A stretch of DNA of 64,000 bases from Tritrichomonas musculus (Eukaryota > Parabasalia > Tritrichomonadida > Tritrichomonadidae): positions 1,488,001-1,552,000 of the forward strand of contig JAPFFF010000009.1 of the NCBI GenBank assembly GCA_039105265.1. The letters are read 5' to 3'. Below the pieces are notes generated by a model. That model saw only the letters and a list, made by a program, of their open reading frames with translations. It made no database searches and was not told where the DNA came from. Shown here piece by piece: positions 1 to 10,500 of this stretch; the stretch's first letter is position 1, and each line of letters starts with the position of its first letter. Made by a program: the position numbers and the translations under genes.

Positions 1-60
1 TTAAAATTTCAGTTAAATATTATCGTCTAACGATTAAAAAAATCTCAAAAAAGCTCAAAA

Positions 61-200
61 TTGAATGAATTTTTATACGAAAACCTTTCAATTTTTTCGT
101 ATACCGCTTTTTTTTTGGCCTTCAATATGGTGAATAAAAACGGTTTCTTATACGAAAAACCGTCGATTTTTTCGTATACCGCTTTTTTTGGCCTTCCCTA
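61..200. repeat. Two 75-bp direct repeats with inner palindromes
   Basis: Two diverged copies of a roughly 75-bp unit lie head to tail. Each holds an inverted pair TATACGAAAA / TTTTCGTATA (74-83 with 94-103; 149-158 with 169-178), followed by CCGC, a T-run and GGCCTTC. The small open frame that spans them only reflects the repeat and is not called as a gene. They may be the end of an element cut by the window edge. Confidence 0.7.
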
Positions 201-325
201 TGGTCAATTAAAATTGAATACTTATTCGATTTTTTTTTTAATTTTACATAACCGTTTATATTGACCTATTATAAGGCAGATTATTTTAGCCTTAAGCTGC
301 CAAATAAATAATCAAATTTTAATAC

Positions 326-339
326 AATAAGCTTATTGT
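326..339. repeat. Perfect 14-bp palindrome
   Basis: CAATAAGCTTATTG reads the same on both strands. It stands alone in AT-rich spacer; no function is visible. Confidence 0.5.
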
Positions 340-640
340 AATGGCTAAATATTTTACCTTTCAATTTCAATGATTTTAAAATATTGTTATATCTCAGTTT
401 TTTATATTAAAATCATTTTATTTATTTATTTATTTGAAATAAATATTTACTATTCAAAAATTGTGTTACAATATTTTTTCAATTATTTACGTTTTTTACA
501 AAAAATGGTTATATTTTTTTCTATTTTTTCCTTATTGTAGTAAATTTAGTTCCATTACGATAAAAATTAGCTGTAAATTATTATTATTATTATGTATAAA
601 TAATTAATATATTTTATCGAAAATTATTGTTTTTTAAATG

Positions 641-692
641 TATTTTTATAGCTCTGAAAAAGTTTAAAATTTTATTCAGAGTTATAAAAATA
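641..692. repeat. Hairpin-forming inverted repeat
   Basis: 641-658 and 675-692 are reverse complements over 18 bp with one mismatch (TATTTTTATAGCTCTGAA on the left), separated by a 16-base AT-rich loop. It lies just upstream of the coding relic at 723-893 and could be a transcript end or a relic of an element terminus. Confidence 0.6.
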
Positions 693-722
693 CTCTGATT
701 TTAATAATTTTACAAAAAAAGG

Positions 723-893
723 CGTGATGCAATTGATCAAGCAAAACCTGATAACTTGTGTGAAGATCTTATTACATTAAATGATCATGAATTTGAAGAT
801 CATATATGTATGAAAGGATTTAAAATTTTAGAATATTTATCAAAATCAGATAGTTCTGATACAGACGAAATGAATAATGAAATTTCAATATAA
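723..893 (+). pseudogene. Coding relic, C-terminal tail of an unknown protein
   Basis: An open stretch of 56 codons ends at TAA 891-893 and has no start codon of its own. The peptide is gene-like and acidic (for example DNLCEDLITLNDHEFEDHIC, ending SDSSDTDEMNNEISI), unlike translated AT spacer. It looks like the last exon-sized piece of a decayed or truncated gene. I do not recognise the family. Confidence 0.4.
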
Positions 894-938
894 AATTAAT
901 ATAATCATACATTTTTCTAAAATAATTTAAATGGTCTC

Positions 939-941
<3 letters not shown>

Positions 942-971
<30 letters not shown>
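942..971. repeat. 30-bp poly-A tract
   Basis: Uninterrupted run of 30 A residues on the plus strand, in spacer. A poly-A tail of a retroposed copy is conceivable, since the coding relic at 723-893 ends 48 bp upstream, but no target duplication was seen. Confidence 0.8.
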
Positions 972-972
<1 letters not shown>

Positions 973-983
973 GTTATTTTTTA

Positions 984-2168
984 GAGGTATTCATGAAGAG
1001 ATCTAGCCTAGAAATTTGATAGATAATTAAATATAATTTTTAATATTTTATATTTATGCTATAATAGAAAGTATATAATGTTTTATACGTTTGATTTCGA
1101 GATATTAATATAAATTATATTTCTATGACTAAATGGCTATGGAGAACTTTTGTTAGAGAAAATAAATTCTCAATTTTGAATATCATTAACAAAAGTTGTT
1201 TCTTTTGAAAGAAAATATTTCAATGAAAATGGAGTAATATTTCAAAGGATTATTATAAAATTGAAATAATTTAATTTCTTATTGCTGCTGATTTATTGAT
1301 ATAATATTTTAATATATTTTATTTATATTATCATATTTATTTTTTATTTAATGTTTGATATTATATTTATATATATATAATATGGTTTATTTAATTGAAT
1401 ATTAAGATAAAATCATAATTATAATTTGAATAAAGATTTATTATTGAAATGACGATCATTTTTTTGAATACATGATTAGTTTATATTTTGAATGAAATAA
1501 AATAAATATTGAATTAATAAATTTTAAATTAATCAATTAAAATATCTTGATTAATCATTTTATATTTACAATAAAAAATAAAATAAAATAATATTCAAAA
1601 TACAATATATATGTTTAGTGAAATATATACTTGAATACTTTCTTATTTCTTGAAATCCATATTTTTAAACTCTTTTTATGACATTTTACACCATTAAAAT
1701 AAGCCATTAAAATCAAAACCATTTTTTCTCAAAATTAAGCGTATAAATATCTTAAGAACCAACATATACATTAATACATATAATAAAATATCATATGGAA
1801 AAGTATTAAATAAAATTCTAGGCTGAAAAAAAAGATATGATAAGTTTATAAATGAAAAAAATTTTAATTTCTTTTTATTTCTGTTTATAAATCTAATTAA
1901 ATTTGAAAAATCTAATAATTTAATTAATCATATGTGTATTAATATAAATATATTTGGAATTTTCAAAAACCATAAAGATTGAATGAAATATTAAAGATAT
2001 ACTAGATTAGAAAAATTATAAAATAAACAGTGTAAGACATTCTTAAAATGATTATATCGAGCCACCAATTAAAATTTATTGATTTGAATGCATATAACTT
2101 AATATTGATGGAAATAATGAGATTAGAAAAATTCAAAAAGACGTTAAGTCACATAACATGAATACCTC
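984..2168. mobile_element. Candidate short-TIR element, no ORF
   Basis: GAGGTATTCATG at 984-995 is matched by its reverse complement at 2157-2168. Both ends are bordered by TTA (981-983 and 2169-2171), the 3-bp target type of PIF/Harbinger elements. The 1.2-kb interior is AT-rich with no coding signal. A 12-bp match over this span could be chance, so the call is tentative. Confidence 0.3.
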
Positions 2169-2190
2169 TTATTTTTTTGGGTAAATAATT

Positions 2191-4500
2191 GATAGATTTT
2201 TTTTTTAAACTTTTTTGGACAAAATTGAATGAATTTTTTGAGCATTCAATTTTTTAAACTTTTTTGGATTTTTTTCTGAACTCAATTTTTTTTTTTCCCA
2301 AAAAAATAAAAATAAAAATAAAAATATCATAATTATACATAAAATGTAAAATGTTATATATTAATATTATTTTTTTATTAATTTATTTTTAAATTTTTAT
2401 GAATTATTTTGATCCTCTTTTGATCCTTTTAATTCATTAAAATGTTGGATTCCAATATGTATTAAGCGAAGAACGAAACTGGGTTTATCATTAATAAGCA
2501 TGTCGTCATTAACATGAACATAATTTTCATCAACATATTTTGAAATAACATCTTGTTTTTTACAAGGACCAAATCTTTTAATCATTGATTTTATGTATAA
2601 CTTATCTTGGGTCTGTATATCTAATTTACAGATTGTTTCATCATCTGGTAGAGGATCTGTTTTTACAATCAAATCTTGGCTAATAGAATTGAACAAAATA
2701 TTGACCTTCGGACATTCTGGGAAGTCTGATCCAATATAAAAACGGTGAGCGCAAGGAAAATCTATTTGATATATTTCACTCAATAGCTTATTTCCGCTGC
2801 AATTACAGTGATTAATATCTGTGCCATAAAACTGGATTTCACTTTTTATTCTCGTTTCTCCTAAATTTACAGCGTGATCAATTGTTTGTTTCTTTTCGTA
2901 CATATAATTATGCGAAATATGATCTTGAATACAATAGCATTTAGAAATTATGTTTCTAACAAGCCTATTCATCGCCGTCCAAAAATTGTTCCGGCGAGGA
3001 GTTTGACTGTTTAACTGGCCGTGGAAAGATTCCAAAGAATTGGTGGTTGTGGGAATTTTATATTGAATCCTTTTTAAAACAGATACTTTCTCCCACAAAT
3101 CATCATCTTGAATAGAAATTAGACCATCATTGAAAACAAGGCCAACTTTTGAAAGAGCTTTTTTTCTTTTTTTTATTTGTTCTTTGTCAATTGTATATGA
3201 AAAAATTTCTGAGTAAAATAGAAGACAATTGTCAAACTCTTCTTGTGTTGCACATTTTACTATCTGCTCAACAGTAAAAGCATATTCATTGAATTTAAGA
3301 TTTGCAAACAAGTGTCTTAAACAGAAAAAGTTTTTAATATTTTTTTCTTTAAAAAGTGCAATTAGTGAAGTTCCTTGGTCGGACTCAAACAAAAAGTTCG
3401 CCAGATCAATATTGTATAACGACTTGAAAGTAGTAAAATGCATTTGATAAAGATCTTTATTTTCCGAACTCCCGAAGGCAAACGAGATAGGAATGCCTGT
3501 ATTTTTTATGGATAACATCAATATTGAAGTAACATAATATGGAAGGCATTTCCATGTTGTATCTAAAAGGCAACAGCTTATAATATTTGAGTTATTGTTT
3601 GTTAACGATTGAGCATATGGAGAAATATATATTCCTCCAATTATGTAATACTCAACACCTTTTTCATAATATTTAGCTAAATTTTTTTTTATTTGGGATT
3701 TTTGAATAGTCAATTTCAAATAGCCATTTACATTTTCTTTGAATTTTTCATAAGAATTTATTACAGTTTGTTTACTTTCATTGAAAAACATTGAAAAAAA
3801 TTCATGAAGAACAAAAGTGTCATAAATGTATGGCATACCAACTTTTTGAATACTTTTTATAAAAAAGTATGTAACTGGTGAAAAATCATGTGGAGTGCAA
3901 AAAACAAGAGGCCGGTGATGAAAAAAAGCTTTTGTGCCATCATTATATTTATTAAAAAACAAAATATATGATATATGTTGTTGATATTTTTGATGGCATC
4001 TGGTTTTATTCCATGATCTTAATTGAGAGAAAAACCAGAACCTTGCTGGCTTAAAGAGTGTTGTAATTAACGTTCTGGTTGCTTTTACTTTTATGTTTTC
4101 ACCTACAAATATTATAATTTCGGTTTGAGGATTGTTATTATAAATTAAAGAGAATCTTGCGCAATAATCGTTATTAGTAAGCCTTTTAAAAGGTAAAGAA
4201 AAGTTTTTTTGAAAATTTGGTAGCTGATTGAGGAAACATATCAGAATTGTGAAACTCCAATTTCCATTAATCGGGAAAATATCGAAATATTTTATTGCAT
4301 GTTCACTGTTAAATGCATCATTTAAAAAAAAATCGGTTCTAAATGACAAACGTTGCTGTATTATATCCATTTTATTTTTTATAAACAAAAAATTCGCTGA
4401 GCCATCTAAAACCGAAAATCATTTATCAAAAAAATTGTGAATATTCTTTCAAAAAAATTGTGTGAAAATTGTCCAAAAAAGTTTAATTTCAAGATCTATC
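2191..4500 (-). mobile_element. Mutator-like element (MULE), apparently full length
   Basis: Terminal inverted repeats start GATAGAT at 2191 and end ATCTATC at 4500. Over the first 30 bp the ends agree at about 25 positions, with a strictly conserved core AAACTTTTTTGGAC (2207-2220 and its reverse complement at 4471-4484). The element is flanked by a perfect 8-bp direct repeat AAATAATT (2183-2190 and 4501-4508), a target duplication within the 8-10 bp known for Mutator elements. It carries one intact transposase gene on the minus strand and little else. The insertion point is next to a decayed coding region (about 4510-4860). The open reading frame and clean duplication suggest a fairly young copy. 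Confidence 0.9.
2397..4388 (-). CDS. MULE transposase with SWIM zinc finger
   Basis: The 663-residue product is the DDE transposase of the Mutator-like element at 2191-4500. Catalytic candidates are D276 in LLDTTWK, D337 in FESDQG followed by the H of CLRHL, and E453 in NSLESFHGQ. A SWIM-type zinc site follows: C528-x-C530 and C546-x-H548. The N-terminal 200 residues are probably the DNA-binding part and have no motif I can name. The frame is uninterrupted, so the enzyme could be active. ATG at 4386-4388 lies 112 bp inside the right terminus, and a second ATG seven codons in is also possible. The family assignment rests on the order of motifs, the SWIM site and the element ends, not on a database match. 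Confidence 0.88.
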   Translation of the reverse strand: MFIKNKMDIIQQRLSFRTDFFLNDAFNSEHAIKYFDIFPINGNWSFTILICFLNQLPNFQKNFSLPFKRLTNNDYCARFSLIYNNNPQTEIIIFVGENIKVKATRTLITTLFKPARFWFFSQLRSWNKTRCHQKYQQHISYILFFNKYNDGTKAFFHHRPLVFCTPHDFSPVTYFFIKSIQKVGMPYIYDTFVLHEFFSMFFNESKQTVINSYEKFKENVNGYLKLTIQKSQIKKNLAKYYEKGVEYYIIGGIYISPYAQSLTNNNSNIISCCLLDTTWKCLPYYVTSILMLSIKNTGIPISFAFGSSENKDLYQMHFTTFKSLYNIDLANFLFESDQGTSLIALFKEKNIKNFFCLRHLFANLKFNEYAFTVEQIVKCATQEEFDNCLLFYSEIFSYTIDKEQIKKRKKALSKVGLVFNDGLISIQDDDLWEKVSVLKRIQYKIPTTTNSLESFHGQLNSQTPRRNNFWTAMNRLVRNIISKCYCIQDHISHNYMYEKKQTIDHAVNLGETRIKSEIQFYGTDINHCNCSGNKLLSEIYQIDFPCAHRFYIGSDFPECPKVNILFNSISQDLIVKTDPLPDDETICKLDIQTQDKLYIKSMIKRFGPCKKQDVISKYVDENYVHVNDDMLINDKPSFVLRLIHIGIQHFNELKGSKEDQNNS

Positions 4501-4509
4501 AAATAATTT

Positions 4510-4860
4510 TTGGTCAATCAGTAGATTTAATAATTTCTGCCAACGAAGTAGTTGGAACAATGATACAATTCTTTGATATTAAATTAGCTAATAAAGCTTT
4601 ATCTTGATTCAATAATATTTAAGCATAAGTTTCAAGAATTAAATTGCGGACATCTTTTGGTTCCTCTTTTGTTTCCACTGGTAAATCAACATCTCTGGTT
4701 ATAACAATATCTTCTTTCCCATCATCTCTCTTGTTTATGATAATATTGTTATTTATATTTTAAGTTTTTGAAGATGTTCTTCTAGGTTTTTTGTAATTTT
4801 ATTTAAATTCTCGCTTTTGTTCTTTTCTTTTATTAATAAAAATGATATGGAAATGATATA
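4510..4860 (-). pseudogene. Decayed coding region, family unknown
   Basis: Minus-strand translation gives gene-like stretches in changing frames, for example EDIVITRDVDLPVETKEEP, ILLNQDKALLANLISKNC and, upstream, ENLNKITKNLEEHLQKLK. At least one internal stop and one frame change break it. The MULE at 2191-4500 inserted just beyond its 3' end. I do not recognise the protein. Confidence 0.45.
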
Positions 4861-4996
4861 TTTTTCTTCCTGTCACAAACTTGATTGATCGCTTTCAACT
4901 TTGTAGCAATTAAAGTTGTATATCAAATTTTAAGATTAGTAGTTATAATCGGACTCATATTTATAAGAAGGTAATCAATTTTTCATTATTTTATTG

Positions 4997-5024
4997 TTTT
5001 TTTTTTTTTTTTTTTTTTTTTTTT
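4997..5024. repeat. 28-bp poly-T tract
   Basis: Uninterrupted run of 28 T residues on the plus strand in AT-rich spacer. Confidence 0.8.
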
Positions 5025-5185
5025 CAAGATTTCTTTATATTATTTTTCCTGAAATTCTTTTGAGTTTTTTCTCCTGAATTCTTTTGATGTTATTCCTTTA
5101 ATTGATACTAATTTCAAAAATAAATTCTCAAATAAAATTAATCTTTTATGTTTTTTATTTTAAATCAAGGCTAACTTATACCAAT

Positions 5186-5788
5186 TAATCTTTACTTTTT
5201 GTATATACAATGTAATTACACAGGACGATAGAAATTACATATGTAAATACATATGTAGTTTTCCGTTAATTTTTTTATTTGAGAAATACTTTTATCTTCA
5301 AAAATTTAATCAATTAAAACAAAAAAAGCATGAATATAAAGTAGAAATAATTTTTATTCATTTATTATTGCTTATAAATTATTAAAACTTTGTTATTTCT
5401 TTGATCATTCTTTTGATGGTGTAAAATGACACTTTAATTTTAATATAAAATTCTGATTTTATTTGGACTTATTATGATTAGCCAAATCGTTTTGATTTAT
5501 TTATTCGATGTATTTGAATTATTTTATAATAGTACCGATGTACAAAACCTTTTTTTCTATGATATTTTGCTTCTAATTAAATCTCCTAGATAGAATCATA
5601 TGTGATAACATAGTTTTTTGATCAAAATCAGCAAGAGTTAATGAAAAATAATATATATCTTTAGATTTTGAATAAAAATATTGTTTTAAACATAAATAAC
5701 TGATTTACATCAAAACTTTTGATTTTATAAAAAGTTACGTTAAAATGTTACGTTAATAAAAAATGTGATGTAAAAAAAGTAAAGATTA
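5186..5788. mobile_element. 603-bp non-autonomous TIR element (MITE)
   Basis: TAATCTTTACTTTTT at 5186-5200 is repeated inverted at the right end (GTAAAGATTA at 5779-5788). A perfect 8-bp direct repeat ATACCAAT flanks it (5178-5185 and 5789-5796). There is no coding sequence. An 8-bp duplication fits the hAT or Mutator superfamilies. A second copy of its right end is found at 30337-30403, so this is a dispersed family. Confidence 0.8.
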
Positions 5789-6036
5789 ATACCAATTTCA
5801 TTGATTTATCCAATATTTTTTAGCTTTTTTGCTATTATCAATCAATATTATGATTCGATGTTTAGAAAAATGTTATATTTATTATCAAAATGGAATTCCA
5901 TTCATCTTGATAAGTTAATTTATTTATTTTAATATTTTATTTTAATAGAGTTCTTTTTCAAAAATTTTGTTGGCCAAAATTTAACCGCTGTCTTTCATAG
6001 CTCTCAAATTTCTAATAGTATTATTTTTTAGTTATT

Positions 6037-6612
6037 ATGGCAACTCCTATACTTGGTGTATTTGATCCAACTGTTCTTAAAAAGAAACCCCGTCTAAGGA
6101 CTAAAGTTATGGAACAATCTCGAGTAACGCTTTCTAATGATGTCAATCTTTATACTTATGAAGAAATGCTTAATAATGGTTTCCATCAAATGCAAAATCA
6201 AAATGTTGATGCGTCACCAAACTCGCGTCGTATCGAACTTCCATCTATTGTTATCAGTAAAAAAGCAAAGAAGACCATATTTACCAATTTCCTAGACGTA
6301 TGCAAAAAATTAAAGCGTGATCCAGAGCATGTTAAGCAATACATTTGTACTGAACAAAATACTGATGCTTCCATTGATGGAGCAGGTGGATTAGTTATTA
6401 ATGGTCGTTTACAACAAACCCAAATTGAAAAATATATTGTACAGTATGTTCACATGTATGTCAAATGCCCAGTTTGCGGATCAATGGACACAAAACTCGA
6501 AAAGAATAATCGTTTGCTCTTTATCGTTTGCAATCAATGCACAGCGCAGAGATCTGTTTCACAAATTAAGGCAGGTGTTAGAATGAATATGACCAAACGT
6601 AGTAAGCGTTAA
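6037..6612 (+). CDS. Translation initiation factor eIF2, beta subunit
   Basis: The 191-residue protein carries the eIF2-beta/eIF5 core: a helical N-terminal part from about residue 30, the alpha-beta domain with FTNFLDVCKKLKRDPEHVKQYI (residues 82-103), and a C-terminal four-cysteine zinc ribbon, C144-x2-C147 and C165-x2-C168. In the family this subunit joins eIF2-alpha and -gamma and contacts eIF5 and eIF2B during start-codon selection in the cytoplasm. It is much shorter than animal or yeast forms (about 285-335 residues) and lacks their N-terminal lysine blocks; only a basic patch KKKPRLRTK remains at 15-23. ATG 6037 is the first in frame. A GGCC motif lies 62-65 bp upstream. Confidence 0.93.
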   Translation: MATPILGVFDPTVLKKKPRLRTKVMEQSRVTLSNDVNLYTYEEMLNNGFHQMQNQNVDASPNSRRIELPSIVISKKAKKTIFTNFLDVCKKLKRDPEHVKQYICTEQNTDASIDGAGGLVINGRLQQTQIEKYIVQYVHMYVKCPVCGSMDTKLEKNNRLLFIVCNQCTAQRSVSQIKAGVRMNMTKRSKR

Positions 6613-7567
6613 AGCATTTATAAAGTAATTTTAATAAAAAAATATTAATAAGCCTATTTTAGAAATTTTGAAATATATTTTAGATATAGTTATCATCATT
6701 GTATACATAGCTTAAATAATATAAACCGTAAAAATAATTTTTTGATTTTTTATGATGCATCGATGCATCATTATAAAATACCATAAAAATTCCACGTAGA
6801 TCATAAGATTAAAATAATAAGAATTAAATGACCTTCATGAATCAATGTTTTTTGAGTATTTTAAAAAAAAAATAAAAATTTTTTCTTCATTTTTCGTAAA
6901 AGGCATGACCCCCTACTCATGCTTTTTTTTTGAGTATTTTTTTTCTTTGATATTTTTTTTCAAAAATCTTTTCCACTTATCTTATCTTGTCATAAATTCT
7001 ATTGATAATATTTTAAATGCAATTTGCTTCTATATCCTATGTTTAGATTATATCATTATATGTAATACCAAAATTTATCAATTTTTTATCTAATAATAAT
7101 TATAACCAAAAATTTAATATTAATTATGTTATTTGTTGGGTTTCAAATAAAGTATTAAATGTGATATTATAATTTCTAAAATAATTGAAAATTTTATTTA
7201 TATCAGCTTTTTCAGAGCAAAATTTATAAATTGTGATATCTCACATAATTTTTTCAGATCATGTACTCTTATATGTTTACTTTTTTCATATGTCTTTGTA
7301 CTCTGTACTTTTGCAAAAAAATAAATAGAATGTGTACTCCTTATCGGCGTGTACTCTCAAATTTATATCCATATTATGGAAAACAAAGCGTTTTTAATGA
7401 TTTTTGTTCTTTATAACTCTCATTGTTAGTTGTAAAATAAGGTGAAAGCGTCATATAATATATATTATAATTTATAAAAGAAATCGTAAACTTCAATGGC
7501 ACAAAAAAAAATTCAATTAAAATACGATTAAAAAAAATTGAAATTTTTTGGAAATTTTATAATATAA
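6613..7567. other. Spacer with a 20-bp palindrome
   Basis: No gene is supported in this 955-bp spacer. About 140 bp past the eIF2-beta stop lies the perfect palindrome ATGATGCATCGATGCATCAT (6752-6771). The open frame at 6845-7093 is phenylalanine-rich translated T-runs and is not called. AT-rich leader sequence of the next gene follows. Confidence 0.6.
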
Positions 7568-10500
7568 ATGGGAAATAAATTAAAGGATTTTTGTGAATTT
7601 TTTGAAAGATCTGATTTCAAAAATAGGTGTGAGAGATTTCCCGGGATCATTTCGAAATATTCATTTATCTATATCTCAGAATCAGAAAATATCGAAAATG
7701 AGAATTTGAAAGATCTTTTTCAAAGCGTGGGAGAATCATCGTACCTGGTAATATGTTATGGAAAATCAGATCCAGATGTTAAAAATGGATATTTCGTCAT
7801 AAATATTAATAAAAAAATTCTTTTAATTGATGAATCATCAATAAACAAATTATTTTCAGCAAAATCCGGATTTTCCATTTACTTTATAGGAGATGCAAAG
7901 TCTTTTTTTGATAAAAAGATTACTATTGAATATAATGAAATTGTTTTAGATGATTTCAATCTTGAAAAAATTGTAAATTTGGATAGAAGTTTATTTTATT
8001 TATCAAAAAGAGAATTTGATAAAGTTATAAACAGAGTTTGGTCAAATGTTTCATTATGTATATCCGGATTCTTGATTATGAATAGTTATAAAAAGCTAAA
8101 AAAAGATAGAATGAATGATTTCTTTTCGAATCATATTATAAATACTGATCCATTGAAAAGGATCCAACTAGAACTAAATAAAGATGAATATATAGATGTT
8201 GGACCGATTAGTTCTAGTTTCAATTCCATGGTTGATTTGATTTATCATATTGAAAAGGAGGAATTATTTGCTCTTAAACGTTCAACGATGAGCAATCCAG
8301 AAGCTCAAAAACTGTTTGATAGAGAAAGATATAATTATTCAAAATTGAATCATCCTTTCATACCAAAATTTATTGGTACAACAGATCATAATGGTATAAT
8401 TATTGAATATATTCGTGGTCATACATTATTTCATATTCATAAACTTCAATTAAGCGAGGATGATAAATTAACAATTATTTTTGAGTTACTGCTGGTATTT
8501 GAATATCTTCATCAAAATGAATTTGTATATAGAGATTTAAAGCCGAGCAAAATAATATTTGATGAGAACAAGGATATTGTTTTAATTGATTTTGATAGAA
8601 TGATCATTAAAGATCCAGGTCAAGGTCCAGACCATGATCATACTGTGGATTTCGTAAATTCTTTTTGTGATCCTGAAATATTTTCAGGAGGCCGTGTTTC
8701 GGATAAATGTGATATATATTCTTTAGGATTAATCATCTATTATATTATATTTGAAAAAAAACCTGAATATTATAAAGAAAGTAATGATTTAAATGTAAAT
8801 CTACCAATTCATAAAATAATTAAACAGTGCACTGAATCGAATCCTGATAAACGTCCAAATTGCAGTGATTTAATTACTTATTTTCTCATTCACTTTCATT
8901 CACGTGTTCTGCGCAAAAAATTCGCTCAATATTTCACTCATTTTTATTTATTTAACAGAATTCAATATTTTTTAAAATCTCTATTGAGTATTGATTCTAC
9001 CTATTTAAAGGATGAATATCTTAAACAAAAGATCAAGAAAAGTGAGTATTATTATGTGTTTGCAAAAAAACAAAAAAATCCACTTTCGCAATACATTCTT
9101 GGAAGAAATGGCAATGAAAATAAAGTAATCATTGAAAATTACTATTCAATTATACCAAAATATGATTGTGCAGATACGGGATTAATATATGATTATAAAT
9201 ATAAAACAAATGATGAATTAAAAACTTTATCTGATTCAAATATTGAACAACTTGTTCAATTATGCTTGCGTTCTGAAGACCCAATTGCGCAGAATGATCT
9301 TGGTTATATTTATTATAAAAATAATAATTTGGACGAAGCTATTCATTATTTCAAACTTTCTGCAGATCAAAATTTTTCGGTTGCGCAAGTAAACCTAGGA
9401 TACATTTATTTGTATGAAGAGCAGTATCAAAACACTGAAAAAGCTATTCATTTTCTAACATCAGCTGCAGATCATAATAATGATTATATGGCGAGTTTTT
9501 TTCTTAGCCTTATTTATATTAATGGTGTGAATGTTAAGGTAGATATTAATAAGGCAATTCATTATTTGGAACAAGTAGCCCTTTTTAATGAACCAAATTC
9601 TCAGTTTATTCTTGGTTCAATTTATTATAAAGGCGAATTTATAGCACGAGACACAAACAAAGCAATTCAATATCTTTCACTTGCAGCCAATCAAAACCAT
9701 CAATATGCGCAAAATAATCTTGGATTTATTTACTACAGTGGCGAATGCGTAACGCGAGATATTAATAGAGCAATTCATTTTTTTTCACTTGCTGCAAGCC
9801 AAAACGATTTGAATGCAATTAATAATCTTGGTTATATTTATTATAATGATTTAAATTTTGGTAAAGTTGAAACAGTAATTAATTTTTTGGAAAATGCAGC
9901 AAATAAAAATGACGCAAACGCACAGAACAGTCTAGGTTACGTTTATTACAATGATTTTGATCCGAAGGTTCACGATGCAGGTAAAGGGATTCACTACTTC
10001 AAGCTGTCTGCAAATCAAAATTGCAAAATTGCGCAATACAATCTTGGTGTGATTTATTATGAAGATGAAAATATGAGAAATATTGAAAAATCTATTCAAT
10101 ACTTCTCTCTTTTGGCGGATCAAAATGATCCGTTTGCACAATACAGCCTCGGTGTCATTTATTATGATCTGATGGATATTCATAGGTCACTTTACTATTT
10201 GACTCTTTCAGCAAATCAAAATAATCCAATTGCACTACTTAAACTTGGTACTATTTATTACGAAAATGAAAATATTCGAGATATTATGATAGCTATTTAT
10301 TATTTGAAGCTTTCAGCAGATCAACTAAATTCATGTGCAATGAACATACTTGGTTATATTTATTACACAGAATTGGGCTCAAGAGATATTATTAATTCTA
10401 TCCATTATTTCACACTTTCGTCAAATATGAATAATGCTTTCAGTCAATATAATCTTGGACTGATTTATATGCAAGGAAAATATATCGAAAGAGATATTAA

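Noticed and set aside
61-264. 67-codon open frame at the left edge
   Set aside because: It arises from the two direct repeats, so the peptide repeats itself; no gene evidence.
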